From Planctomycetota bacterium (lineage in GTDB: Bacteria > Planctomycetota > Phycisphaerae > UBA1845 > UTPLA1): a DNA stretch of 64,000 nucleotides. Location: positions 62,001-126,000 of the forward strand of contig QEVG01000007.1 in NCBI GenBank assembly GCA_003576905.1, read 5' to 3'. The position numbers were made by a program, and so were the translations under genes. Below are positions 52,901-61,351 of this stretch, piece after piece. How positions within the stretch are numbered: position 1 is the stretch's first letter; the number at the start of each line of letters is the position of its first letter. The notes under the pieces were generated by a model. The model did not search any database, was not told the DNA's origin, and saw nothing but the letters and a program-made list of their open reading frames with translations.

Positions 52901-54342
52901 TGAATCGAATCCATCAGGCGACCGCTTTCGGGATCCAGGCGCAACAGGTAGCACGCCTCAAAGCCGAAGCCCTTGCGCCGCCGCCCGATCGCGTACAGCC
53001 GGCCGTCGTGCATGATCGGCGCGCCATCCAACGCTGCCTCCTCAAACGCCGTCGCAAAATCCGCAAGATCGCTCCGCCAGATAAGCCGGCCGGTCTTGCC
53101 GTCCAGGCACACCAGCGCCGCGGCCAGTTCGTCGTCGCCTTCGCCCACGCCCGGGCGCACCGTCTCAAGATTCACGTACAACCGGCCCTCGTGAAACAGC
53201 GCCGTGAAAAACGGCGGTATCGTCTCGTCGTGCAGCCAGATCGGACTCCGCTCCAGGGGCTCCCGGATTCGGTACGTCCACGCAGGCCGGTCCGCTGCGC
53301 TCGGATCGATCGCCCACACCGCGTATTGATCGTGCACAAAGATCAGCCCGTCGCCCGCGACCGGCATCATCGCGAGCAGGCGCCCGCTTTGCACCGCCCG
53401 CGTGTACGCGTCGAACAGGCTCGGCTCGCCCGCGATCGCCTCGGCGTCCTTCGCCTCCTGCTGCGGCTCGAAACCGGAGAACTTCCAGATGCGCGCCTCG
53501 GGCATCGTCTCGAACCGATACACGCCGTTTCGATGGGAATTGCCGCAGAACACGGACGGCGTTGCCGCGGCCGAGTGCCTTGCGCCCTCCGCCGAGACGC
53601 GCTGCACCTCAGCCAGAAACGCCCCCAGTGTCCTCCGCGCGCCGCCCCAGGGCACCTCCGGCCCCGATGCGCCGCCGCCGTACTTCTCGATCAGCGCCGC
53701 AAGTTCGCCCGGCTCGCCCGACCGCGCCGCGAAAACCGCCGCCTTTGCCCGCCAAAGCGCTTCGTGCCCCCCGCGGTCCGGGTGAAATGCCAGCAGCCGC
53801 TCGTATGCCTGCCGCGCGGTCGTGAAATCACCGCGCTCGGCGGCGCACTGCGCAGCGAGGTCGAGTGCCGTAGCGCCTGCACTCGCCGGAAACCACTCAT
53901 CCGCGATGCGCAGCAGCGCCGAACAATCGGCGCGGTCCCGCGCCGCCGCCAGTGCCTCGGCCGCCGGCGCCTCAAAGGCCCCGCGCCACGCGGCGAGCCC
54001 CTCCGCCGGCCACGCGCAGATCCGGCGCGCGACGTGTTCCCGGATCGACACGTACCGATCCGGCTCGATCGCCATGACGTGCCGCCCGTGCGTTCGCCCC
54101 AGTTGCTGCAGTGCCACCGCCGCCGCCAGCCACTGCCCATCCCCCTCAAGCCCCGCGATGCGGTGCAGCGTCTGTTCGGCCTCGAAGCTGGTATCGACAT
54201 ACGCCGAGCGCGGCGAAGTGTTCTCGGCCCCCGCCGCGGCCGGACCCGCCGCGCCGGGCGGAAGCGCCGCCTCCCTGTCGACCTGACCGAGCGGCAGGAC
54301 CGATAGAATCAGCGCGCACGACGTTAAATACGAGCTAGGCAC
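49918..54342 (-). CDS. Very large exported PQQ-propeller/TPR protein
   Basis: 1474 residues. A signal peptide is followed by TPR-like helical repeats (about 50-230), a first PQQ-like beta-propeller (about 270-680) with blades of type LLWRSDLADF, AGQPIRSW, GDLLYAAGSSIVCYDL, further TPR-like helices (about 700-1030), and a second propeller (about 1050-1440) with AWKYGEEPE, LYLASDRGEIVCLGLEDGGVRWSL, LYVSTDARRIEAYDLADGRRCWQS and GRTLWDVSC. This architecture is common in planctomycetes; the function is unknown. Start GTG, with AGGG before it. Confidence 0.75.
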   Translation of the reverse strand: MPSSYLTSCALILSVLPLGQVDREAALPPGAAGPAAAGAENTSPRSAYVDTSFEAEQTLHRIAGLEGDGQWLAAAVALQQLGRTHGRHVMAIEPDRYVSIREHVARRICAWPAEGLAAWRGAFEAPAAEALAAARDRADCSALLRIADEWFPASAGATALDLAAQCAAERGDFTTARQAYERLLAFHPDRGGHEALWRAKAAVFAARSGEPGELAALIEKYGGGASGPEVPWGGARRTLGAFLAEVQRVSAEGARHSAAATPSVFCGNSHRNGVYRFETMPEARIWKFSGFEPQQEAKDAEAIAGEPSLFDAYTRAVQSGRLLAMMPVAGDGLIFVHDQYAVWAIDPSAADRPAWTYRIREPLERSPIWLHDETIPPFFTALFHEGRLYVNLETVRPGVGEGDDELAAALVCLDGKTGRLIWRSDLADFATAFEEAALDGAPIMHDGRLYAIGRRRKGFGFEACYLLRLDPESGRLMDSIHLGEAATGSYGYRRATLAHPAASGDLIFVQTNLGSLAAVSSSLWRTAWISTYETEQDRESESFGGVERAGQPIRSWNYQPPICWKSAVVYMPLDRTDVLVLAQDDGRVLRRIGRDVLQTPQTLIGISGDLLYAAGSSIVCYDLAAGGVGWERPLEVGQLFGRGALTESGVLVPTDRALLLYPLDGGAPRVHHWSINHAGNLLPLSDQLVVAAPSLLYGLVGRDDAFALLTRRSEAGPNDPFAALALAELAFQSGEMNRGLDAVNEAVRRAGGFARLTDEETRRRLHAALTGFADALVLPRTTAPAAGGISAAIELYRMAGQCTSSTEEQIVQRFQLARALVLDRRFGEAVDAYQQVLTDPTLRRHPITESAMRLAPSENAVERGDGEDSDAAPSREAGDAAGRLAARWIGELIRRRGSEVYAATEKRAGERLQIARTQRSPAAVMEVAEAFPNSRAAREALPVHARLMREEGDLEAAVHSYRMALADRRTADRATLIHELADCLLAADRPADADAWLARGQRDFPDARFEMEGRGVGFEEYRRARLGGRDFTPPSMAIRLSPAAISYERLMSDRVAALEPLYPDAPETSWDALVTFAAGQIDCRIPGTGRSRWPRPFALASQPLLVGMDASRYFFVTASSVIALTRTSGQAAWKYGEEPEDDPTVDPESVPAWAHHVLSGDRLYLASDRGEIVCLGLEDGGVRWSLKSKAPLTAPIAADDRYVCYATWQGAELYVRAVSADDGREVRVVNPPDAWPLHSLILTRRHRLLLVRTTAITSIDMEGGKAEWTISAPEHFFLPTLQIDGDALYVSTDARRIEAYDLADGRRCWQSEPVGPRADQGMWAQQAGGAVYVAAGDRLQCLDKADGRTLWDVSCRGALKVQAPRITADAVITVSPLETRRGRGGEDEDGARGAEPASAEGEQAPAGPRFRVSRYDRESGRLLDSVVKGSPLDPGRDGRLLTEPTRIFGGICFREQAIILLDGSRIVGYVAGAD

Positions 54343-54545
54343 GAAGCACCCTGATCCCGTGTCTCCTTATCGAATGATATGGCCCGCGATTGGCAAAGAA
54401 ATGGACGGATATCCGCCGAGCCGGGCGCTCGCGGCGCCCACCCACACAGACCTTCAGGCCGGTAAACGCCGTTCTGGCAGGCGTGCCCACTGATGTAAAG
54501 TGCACTCAGCCGACCCAGGACGCGCAACGGCGCGTATTCCCGCCG

Positions 54546-55175
54546 CTACTCGTCGTCCGGCGCGCGATCGTCTTCGTCATCCTCGTCGCGTTCTTCTTCA
54601 AGCGCCGGACCTCCCCGCGTCGCGCCGTTCCTTCGAAGGTAGTTCGCAAGTTCCCGGGCGTTAGACTCGGCAAGATCCACATCCTCGGTGCGCGCCGCCC
54701 CGCTCTTGGTCACGACCTGGACGCGCCCGTACTCGCCGCCGTCCGCGCGCAGCGTGTAGAGCACGACGGAAAAGCGCTCCGGCATGATCGTCGTGATGCC
54801 GCCGCGGTGGTACCACAGAATCTCCGATTCGATGGTCAGCGTCGGCGAGCCGCCCTTGAACGGAGCACGCGAGGCGCGAATAAGCACTTCTTCCAGCTTT
54901 GCCGCCAGTTGCGACGAGAACTCGCTGCTCACCAGGCCGCCCAGCTTTGTCCGCGGCGGAATGATCTGCACGCCGGCAAACCGGCCGTAGTCATGGCCCC
55001 CGGTGCCCGGCACCGGGGATGCGTCGGAATCCGCTCCCTTCACCTCCGCGAGCGTTCTGCGCGTCAGCGTCGCGCACCCCGTGCACGAGGACGCAAGCAG
55101 CGCCGCACCGCAAACCCACACCGTCGCACGCACGGCCGCCCACTGGGGGGCCTCAAGCCGAATACCCGAAATCAT
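54546..55175 (-). CDS. Lipoprotein of unknown function (DUF4410-like)
   Basis: 209 residues from an ATG preceded by GGAG at 8 bases. The N-terminal helix ends in a lipobox-like LLASSCTGC. The core (AGVQIIPPRTKLGGLVSSEFSSQLAAKLEEVLIRA, TLTIESEILWYHRGG, AGG-type acidic segments) resembles DUF4410 lipoproteins. The C-terminus is strongly acidic (EEERDEDDEDDRAPDDE). The function is unknown. It lies downstream of the cysteine desulfurase and the glucan genes on the same strand. Confidence 0.65.
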   Translation of the reverse strand: MISGIRLEAPQWAAVRATVWVCGAALLASSCTGCATLTRRTLAEVKGADSDASPVPGTGGHDYGRFAGVQIIPPRTKLGGLVSSEFSSQLAAKLEEVLIRASRAPFKGGSPTLTIESEILWYHRGGITTIMPERFSVVLYTLRADGGEYGRVQVVTKSGAARTEDVDLAESNARELANYLRRNGATRGGPALEEERDEDDEDDRAPDDE

Positions 55176-55250
55176 GAGTGACACTCCGCTGGCTCTCCGA
55201 TTGAACACACTCCGATGGACGGCAACCGCCCGCCCGCGCGCAGACGGGAG

Positions 55251-56408
55251 CTACCCCGTGACCGCGCTGAGCGACGCCAGCCGCTTTACCACCGAAACGA
55301 TGACGCCGACGGCCTCGTCGATCTCCTCTTCGGTCGTCTCGCACGACAGGCTCAGCCGAACCGCGCCATGGGCGATCCGCTCCTCGATCCCCATCGCCTT
55401 AAGCACATGCGACGGCTCGAGCGAGCCGCTGCTGCACGCCGACCCGCTCGACGCGCATACGCCCTGCTCGCTCAGGGCGATCAGAATCGCTTCGGCCTCC
55501 AGCGACTCGAAACCGATGTTTGTCGTGTTCGGCGTTCGATGCTCCCGGTCGCCGATGACGCGGGCAAACGGGACCTGCCCCGTCACGCCGCGCTCCAGCC
55601 GGTCGCGCAGCGCTGCCACGCCCTGCCACGTGCCGCCCGCCAGCCGCTCGGCCGCCAGCCGCGCCGCCGCGCCGAATCCCACGATCGCCGGAACGTTCTC
55701 CGTGCCGGGCCGGATGTCGCGCTCCTGGTGCCCGCCGACATGAACGCTCCGCAGCCGGGCGCGCCGTCCGACATACAGCGCCCCTGCGCCCTTCGGGCCG
55801 TGAATCTTGTGCGCCGAGAGCGTCATCAGCGCCGTTCCGAGGCCCGGCGCGTCGATCGGCAGCTTCCCCGCCGCCTGCACCGCATCGACATGCAGTGGCA
55901 CGCCCCGCGCCGCGCAGATCTCCGCGCACGTCTCGACTGGGAGGATTACGCCCGTCTCGTTGTTCGCGTACATGATGCTGGCAATCGCCGTATCGTCGTC
56001 CAGCGCGCGTTCCAGCCGGGCGGGGTCAAGCCGACCGAACGGGTCGACCTCGAGAAACGTGACACGGTAGCCTTCCCGGACCAGCCGCTCGCAGAGTCCG
56101 TGCACCGCGACGTGCTCCACCGCCGTGGTCACGATGTGCCGCTTCGTCGGTGCCGCCGCGAGTGTTCCGAGAATCGCCAGATTGTCCGCCTCCGTGCCCC
56201 CGCTCGTGAACACGATATCGCGGGGCCGCGCGCCGATCAGCGCCGCCACCTGCTCCCGCGCCGTCTCCACCGCGTGCCGCGCCGCCTGTCCCGCCCGATG
56301 AAGGCTCGACGGATTGCCGAACTGTTCGCGCCAATACGGCTCCATCGCCGCAAAGACTTCCGGCGCGACCCGGGTCGTTGAGTTGTTGTCGAGATAGATG
56401 GTCCGCAC
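55251..56408 (-). CDS. Cysteine desulfurase (NifS/IscS family)
   Basis: 385 residues. It removes sulfur from cysteine with PLP to build Fe-S clusters. Seen: YLDNNSTTRVAPEV, FTSGGTEADNLAILG, the PLP lysine in LSAHKIHGPKGAGALYVG, and the catalytic Cys loop CASSGSACSSGSLEPSHVL. No iscU or iscR is adjacent. It would supply the Fe-S proteins of this window, including the hydrogenase, but so would any housekeeping copy. The family is divided among IscS, NifS and SufS types; this looks like the group I (IscS/NifS) type. Confidence 0.92.
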   Translation of the reverse strand: MRTIYLDNNSTTRVAPEVFAAMEPYWREQFGNPSSLHRAGQAARHAVETAREQVAALIGARPRDIVFTSGGTEADNLAILGTLAAAPTKRHIVTTAVEHVAVHGLCERLVREGYRVTFLEVDPFGRLDPARLERALDDDTAIASIMYANNETGVILPVETCAEICAARGVPLHVDAVQAAGKLPIDAPGLGTALMTLSAHKIHGPKGAGALYVGRRARLRSVHVGGHQERDIRPGTENVPAIVGFGAAARLAAERLAGGTWQGVAALRDRLERGVTGQVPFARVIGDREHRTPNTTNIGFESLEAEAILIALSEQGVCASSGSACSSGSLEPSHVLKAMGIEERIAHGAVRLSLSCETTEEEIDEAVGVIVSVVKRLASLSAVTG

Positions 56409-56456
56409 GATGGGATTATATCGCGCGACGCGGACCGGGGGACGGTCGGCCCGCTC

Positions 56457-57629
56457 CTACTTGGCACGGCTCGCGATGTTGTCCAGCACGTTCATGAAGT
56501 TGATGTAGCTGTCATAGGGCGATTCGTAGGGGTTGAAGTACTTGTGCACGTCGCCGTCGGCGAAATACTTCGTGCACATGTAGTAGTAATGGTCCGAGGT
56601 CAGCAGCCGCCGCCAGTCGTGCAGAAGCTCGGGGTCCTTCTTTTCCTTCACCGCCGCTTCGAGGGCATACGCTTCCTGAAGCGCGTTCGACTGCATCGCG
56701 TTTCCCAGCCACGCCGAAAGGTCCCGCTCCGTGTCGGCCCAACTGATAAGGTGCGGGCAGTCAAACTCCCCCACCGGATCATACGCCGCCGCCACCTCCG
56801 ACGGCTTCTTGAAATTGTTGTCGTGATTGATCCCCATCACCGCCCCCGGCATGTGATAAAGGAACTCGAAAATGCCCGTCTCCGTCCACTGGTGCTCGCC
56901 GAAGGTCTCGTAGTCCATGAACAGGTTCACCGTGTAGCCGTTCCCGTTCACATGGTTGACCCACTGGGCGAACTTCTCCGCGGTCAGCGGCCATTCCGAC
57001 CAGCTCCGGTTGCCGAACCGGAACGCGATGTCGTCCGACAGGCGGTAATTCTTCAACAGCACGCGGATGTCCGCGGTCGGCGGGCGATAGACATAGTTCG
57101 GCGAGCGATAGCCGAGAATGTGATCCGCGCCCTCGGCGATGATCGCCCGGTAGCCCATGTGCGCGGCCGCGGCGGCGACTTCGTTGTTGTAGATCAGCTC
57201 CGTGTTGCGGAAGACCGTGCTTTTCTGGCCGAACAGGTCGTGGATCTTCTTCTGCTGAAGGGCGACCTGCTCCTCGAACTCACGCCGCGAATAGAGAAAC
57301 GCCAGGCTGTGGTAATAGGTCTCCGCCAGAAACTCGACGCAACCCGTTTCATTGAGCCGCCGGAAGCTGTCCAGCACCTCCGGGCAGTAGCTCTCGAACT
57401 GGTCCAGGACGACGCCGGTCAACGCATACGAACAGCGAAAACGCCCCTCGTGGACGCGGATCATGTCGAGAATGCACTGGTTCGCCGGCAGGTAGCATTT
57501 CGTCGCCACTTTCCGGCAGATCTCCGAGTTCTTGTAGTCGTCGAAGTAATTGTGGTCCGCGTCGAAGATCGAATAACGGCGCAGCCGGTACGGCTGATGA
57601 ACCTGGAAATAAAAACAGACGGACGCCAT
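56457..57629 (-). CDS. Glycoside hydrolase family 57 (alpha-amylase-like)
   Basis: 390 residues. Family 57 markers: FYFQVHQPYRLRRY at the N-terminus (region 1), FRNTELIYNNEVAAAAAHMGYRAIIAEG (region 3, nucleophile Glu) and LFMDYETFGEHQWTETGIFEFL (region 4, acid/base Asp). It acts on alpha-glucans such as glycogen. It lies one base from a GT4 glycogen-synthase-like gene on the same strand, so both probably form a glycogen synthesis and remodelling operon. Confidence 0.9.
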   Translation of the reverse strand: MASVCFYFQVHQPYRLRRYSIFDADHNYFDDYKNSEICRKVATKCYLPANQCILDMIRVHEGRFRCSYALTGVVLDQFESYCPEVLDSFRRLNETGCVEFLAETYYHSLAFLYSRREFEEQVALQQKKIHDLFGQKSTVFRNTELIYNNEVAAAAAHMGYRAIIAEGADHILGYRSPNYVYRPPTADIRVLLKNYRLSDDIAFRFGNRSWSEWPLTAEKFAQWVNHVNGNGYTVNLFMDYETFGEHQWTETGIFEFLYHMPGAVMGINHDNNFKKPSEVAAAYDPVGEFDCPHLISWADTERDLSAWLGNAMQSNALQEAYALEAAVKEKKDPELLHDWRRLLTSDHYYYMCTKYFADGDVHKYFNPYESPYDSYINFMNVLDNIASRAK

Positions 57630-57630
57630 C

Positions 57631-58989
57631 TCAGGCTGCCCCCTTCCGTGCGGCGATGGCCTGATTGTAGACGTCTACGCAGTGCTGCGCCGAGTCCTTC
57701 CAGGTCAGCTTCTGGATCTCGAAATTCCCGTGCTCCCGAAGCGTCGCCTGGAGCGGCGGGTGGCGAAGGACCGCCACGATCTTGTTCGCCATCTCGTTGA
57801 TGTCCCAGAAATCCACCTTCAACACGTGCGTCAGCACCTCGGAAACGCCGGACTGCTTGGAGATCAGCACCGGCACGTCGTGCGACAGGGCCTCCAGCGG
57901 GGCGATCCCGAACGGCTCGCTCACCGACGGCATCACGTACAGGTCCGCCATCTTGTAGATCCGCGCGACGTCATTGCCCCGCAGAAACCCGGTAAAGACG
58001 ACCTTCTGCCCGATCCCCAGTTCGGCGGCCAGCTCGATCATCCGTTTGGTCATGTCGCCCGTGCCGGCCATCACGAACCGCACGTTCTTGTTGAATTCCA
58101 GCACCTTCTTCGCCGCGGCGAGAAAATACTCCGGGCCTTTCTGCATCGTGATGCGCCCCAGAAACAGCACGATCTTCTCCTCCTTACCGATCGGCGGGAG
58201 CGCTTCGTAGCCGTTTCCGTTGTTGTCGATCGCGTTGTACACGACCTCGACCTTGTGCTCCGGTACGCCGTACCGGCTTGTCACGATGTTCTTGGTCAGC
58301 GTGCTGACCGCGATCACCCGGTCCGCCGCGTGCATCCCCTCGCGCTCGACGTCGTAAATCCGTTGATTGACGTGCTCCCCGCTCCGGTCAAATTCCGTCG
58401 AGTGAATGTGCACCACCAGCGGCTTGCCAAGGGCCCGGGCCACCGCGATCCCCGCCGGGTACGTCATCCAGTCGTGCGCGTGCACCACGTCGAAGCTCTC
58501 TCCCCGCGCCAGGATCACCGCGATCTCCGCGTAGCGCTGCGCCTCGCCGAACATGTCTCCGCCATACTGACCCGGCGAAAACCCCCCGCGCGGCCCGCTG
58601 AGAATGGACATCGGAACATTTACAGAGGCCGCCTCGCCCGCGCCCCCGCCGCCCCCGTGCGGCTGAACCATGATCTCGCTTCCGCCGGTGATTACGGCCT
58701 CGGTGCGCGGATCGGGTGAAACATACGGTTGCAGGGTCGATGGAATCGCCCGGAATTCGACATTCTGAAACTCGCGGAGCGTGTAGGAGCGGTAGGCGGC
58801 CAAGGCCTGTTGCGCAGTGGGCGTTTTGAGCGTGACGTGCGTCGACACCGTTCCGGCGATCGGCTGCGGCAGAACGAAGATGACGTGATGCCCGAGTTCG
58901 GACATCGCCTTCGTCAAGCCGTAACAGGCCGTACCCAGCCCGCCGCTGATGAACGGCGGGAATTCCCAACCCAGCATGAAGATGTTCAT
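57631..58989 (-). CDS. Family 4 glycosyltransferase (glycogen synthase-like)
   Basis: 452 residues, GT-B fold. Seen: MNIFMLGWEFPPFISGGLGTACYGLTKAM (donor/acceptor N-domain, glycogen-synthase-like start), HAHDWMTYPAGIAVAR, LFLGRITMQKGPEYFL, and the catalytic EPFGIAPLEALSHDVP (E-x7-E). It probably elongates alpha-1,4 glucan from a nucleotide sugar. It is the first gene of the pair with GH57, and 385 bases of unassigned DNA separate it from the next gene upstream. Confidence 0.88.
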   Translation of the reverse strand: MNIFMLGWEFPPFISGGLGTACYGLTKAMSELGHHVIFVLPQPIAGTVSTHVTLKTPTAQQALAAYRSYTLREFQNVEFRAIPSTLQPYVSPDPRTEAVITGGSEIMVQPHGGGGGAGEAASVNVPMSILSGPRGGFSPGQYGGDMFGEAQRYAEIAVILARGESFDVVHAHDWMTYPAGIAVARALGKPLVVHIHSTEFDRSGEHVNQRIYDVEREGMHAADRVIAVSTLTKNIVTSRYGVPEHKVEVVYNAIDNNGNGYEALPPIGKEEKIVLFLGRITMQKGPEYFLAAAKKVLEFNKNVRFVMAGTGDMTKRMIELAAELGIGQKVVFTGFLRGNDVARIYKMADLYVMPSVSEPFGIAPLEALSHDVPVLISKQSGVSEVLTHVLKVDFWDINEMANKIVAVLRHPPLQATLREHGNFEIQKLTWKDSAQHCVDVYNQAIAARKGAA

Positions 58990-59374
58990 GACGCCCTTGC
59001 GCCTTCCTCCGAGCTTCTCACGCCGCCGCGACGCGCGATTTCCTCGCGGCGGGACAGTTTAGGCAGGACCGCTCTCACCCCGGCGATCGTGGATTGACCG
59101 CCCCGGGACCTTTCTTCCCGGAAGCGAGCCTCGATACACGGTCGTGGTCGCGCATGCCGTAGACTTGGTGAGTCCGGCAGGTACCGAACCGCGGTTTCCT
59201 CGCGTCGTCAGAGGTCGTGATACCTGCGGATGTCCCTTGAGCCTGGCAAGTTCTGCCCTCAGGCGGCGGCCGTGAACTTCGGCGAGAAAGTGAACTCGGC
59301 AGGGCCTGCCTGAAGCCCGGTAAGTATGGGTAAGGGGATGGCGGATGTCAATCAGATTTCACAAGCGGTGGGAT
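58990..59374. other. Intergenic region with several inverted repeats (candidate RNA)
   Basis: These 385 bases hold no gene. They contain hairpins at 59,103-59,121 (CCGGGA/TCCCGG), 59,156-59,178 (GCCG-GACT/AGTC-CGGC), a 7-bp long-range pair GCAGGTA (59,177-59,183)/TACCTGC (59,221-59,227), and GGCAGGGCCTGCC (59,298-59,310). Direct repeats GTGAACT sit near 59,272 and 59,290. A structured RNA or a long leader of the GT4 gene is possible; strand is not known. Confidence 0.4.
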
Positions 59375-60286
59375 TCAATCCGATTTGGGCGTTTCGACGG
59401 CTTCGCGATCCGGCTGCTTGTGGCGTTTTTCGCAGAGCGCCATGCATTCGCGGTTTTCGCGCAGCGCCGCCTCGTGGCTATCACACAGGTCTTGAAGGGC
59501 GGCCGCCAGAATCGAAAGAAGCTTGTCAGAGTTTCCCGGTCGATCAGGATGGGGTCCGTAAAGCGCACAGGCGAGTTCGGTTCTCCTCTTGTGCGTTTCA
59601 CGGCTTTCATTCAGGAGCGTTCGGTATCTCTGCGCACATTCCCACTTGCAGTCGTTGAACGGCGAGCGGACTCTGGCCGAGCGCGGATTCTTAAGGCCGC
59701 GTGAAATGGAAGACTCCGTAGCGTCGACCGGTCCCGCCCGTGACGTCGGTTGAATGAGCGCGATACCCTTAAAGTCGGGCACCTTGAAACCGGGGACACT
59801 CTTGGCATTCCCCGCATTCGGGTCTTCATTCGCAATCAGGCTGTAACCAATCGTGGTCCGGCCATCGTGCCACTCCACGAGAGCGATTGTGCCGAGGATG
59901 GACCGGTCGTCGCCCACTGACCCTTCGGGGGCCTTCCAGAGGTAGAGTCGGACATCCGACGCGGGATGTGCTCGTGCGAACTCACGGAGAGGATGGGTCC
60001 ACGCCGTCACTTCGCCTCGGAATTCCGCGAAGAGGTAAACACGCTGCCAGTCGCCCTCCAGCAGGGTTGCGAGTTGGGAATCAGCAGGGTCCTCGCTCAC
60101 GATCTGGGTAAAACCACCGTCCTTGAAAACCTCACCCCAGACTTCCATGTGTACGGACGTCCCGGCGGTGCCGTCGCTAAGTAACAGCGTTGACGCCCCC
60201 GAGGGAATCGATGGTGCCGGCTTGGCGGGTTCGATTTGCAGCGAGGGTGCGAAACTTGCAAGTATAAGTAACGTCCGAGGAAACAT
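59375..60286 (-). CDS. Exported Cys-rich protein, tandem paralogue 1
   Basis: 303 residues from an ATG preceded by AAGGAGG. A signal peptide is followed by a 170-residue domain (VYLFAEFRGEVTAWTHPLREFARAHP, GTIALVEWHDGRTTIGYSLIAN, VPDFKGIALIQP) and a helical Cys tail with a pattern CKWEC...C...C...CMALC. The neighbour at 60385-61257 has the same layout and spacing (SILGTIALVEW versus AVLGTTAITLW; FKVPDFKGIAL versus TFPDFAGIQI). I do not recognise the family. Confidence 0.65.
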   Translation of the reverse strand: MFPRTLLILASFAPSLQIEPAKPAPSIPSGASTLLLSDGTAGTSVHMEVWGEVFKDGGFTQIVSEDPADSQLATLLEGDWQRVYLFAEFRGEVTAWTHPLREFARAHPASDVRLYLWKAPEGSVGDDRSILGTIALVEWHDGRTTIGYSLIANEDPNAGNAKSVPGFKVPDFKGIALIQPTSRAGPVDATESSISRGLKNPRSARVRSPFNDCKWECAQRYRTLLNESRETHKRRTELACALYGPHPDRPGNSDKLLSILAAALQDLCDSHEAALRENRECMALCEKRHKQPDREAVETPKSD

Positions 60287-60384
60287 CCATTTCCTCCTTC
60301 CCAGAAAACCACTCATGAGGCGAGCTCGCAGCCGGCGCGCGAGCCTTCAACTTGTGCCTGTCCATCGCATACTCTTGAGAACGA

Positions 60385-61257
60385 TCAGGGTGCGGGCTGC
60401 GTCGATGGACCAGGCACAATCCGACCCTTGCACCACTGGATGCAGCGATTGTATCGGTGCAGAGCCGCACTCACGCAGTTTGCATAGTCCTGGGCGGCCT
60501 CAATGAGGCATGCCGCATATTGAGCCGGATCGCCCGGGTCATCCTCCGTTGGCCCATACGTATCATTGCAGTATCCAGTATGAGTGCCAACGTTCGTCGA
60601 GCAGGTCCCCATTTCCGTCACGAATGTATTCACGCACGTTGTCTGGCAGGGATCCGGCGAGAGCTGGACTATCTGAAGAACTCCTTCGGTCACGGTTTCG
60701 GTGTAAGAGGCGATTGGTTTTAGCGTGCCAATCTGAATCCCCGCGAAATCAGGAAATGTGTGATTGGGCGTGGTGTGTGCGCGAACGTTCTCGGCCAATG
60801 GATTCGCGGCAAGGGAATACGCCGTTGTGGTCATACCATTTCGCCAGAGTGTTATGGCAGTTGTCCCCAGAACGGCCTCGCCCTCCGCTGTTGGTTCGCC
60901 ATTATCGCGCCATGTAAAAATCTCGACACCGCGATTGGGATGAGTAGCCGCGTACGTCCGCAGCGCCCCGGCAAAGCTGGGTTCCGAAACCGATTTCCGG
61001 CGGAGGACGACAACACGGCACCAGGGTTCGCCATTCAGCTTCGACATGAAGTCGGCTTCCGTTGTTGAAAAGAGCAGCGAGCAATTATTCGCGGCAGCGA
61101 CACCCTGCCATAGGACGGCAAGCGGAACCGCACCAACGGATCGATCATTGAAAACGAGGTAGGTGGTTTCTCGATTAGGAATAGCTTGTCCATATGTCAC
61201 AAATGGAATAAGGCCCATTGAAAAAAACGCGAATAGACCGGGTCTTCCGATTGACAT
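60385..61257 (-). CDS. Exported Cys-rich protein, tandem paralogue 2
   Basis: 290 residues from an ATG preceded by AAAGGAGG. A signal peptide is followed by the same domain as the downstream paralogue (LRTYAATHPNRGVEIFTW, GTTAITLWRNGMTTTAYSLAAN) and a Cys tail with CQTTC, GYCNDTYGP, AACLIEAAQDYANCV and CIQWC. The tail Cys spacing is conserved between the copies, suggesting a disulfide-bonded helical hairpin. Divergence between the copies is large, so the duplication is old. A G12 tract lies about 80 bases upstream. Confidence 0.65.
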   Translation of the reverse strand: MSIGRPGLFAFFSMGLIPFVTYGQAIPNRETTYLVFNDRSVGAVPLAVLWQGVAAANNCSLLFSTTEADFMSKLNGEPWCRVVVLRRKSVSEPSFAGALRTYAATHPNRGVEIFTWRDNGEPTAEGEAVLGTTAITLWRNGMTTTAYSLAANPLAENVRAHTTPNHTFPDFAGIQIGTLKPIASYTETVTEGVLQIVQLSPDPCQTTCVNTFVTEMGTCSTNVGTHTGYCNDTYGPTEDDPGDPAQYAACLIEAAQDYANCVSAALHRYNRCIQWCKGRIVPGPSTQPAP

Positions 61258-61335
61258 GATGTCCTCCTTTCTGAACGCCTTCATTCTATCCGTTGCAGCC
61301 TAATACGGAAAAAACGAGTGGGAAGAGCGTACCCC

Positions 61336-61347
61336 GGGGGGGGGGGG
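61336..61347. repeat. G12 homopolymer tract
   Basis: Twelve consecutive G (C on the minus strand) lie 5 bases past the stop of the 331-residue unknown gene and 79-90 bases upstream of the Cys-rich paralogue 2 start. Such a tract could change length by slippage and alter promoter spacing, or may be a sequencing weak point. Confidence 0.8.
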
Positions 61348-61351
61348 AATG

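Noticed and set aside
52045-54306. A 753-residue plus-strand open frame, rich in Arg, Pro and His
   Set aside because: It lies antisense to the PQQ/TPR propeller gene, has no motif, and its composition is that of a shadow frame in GC-rich DNA.
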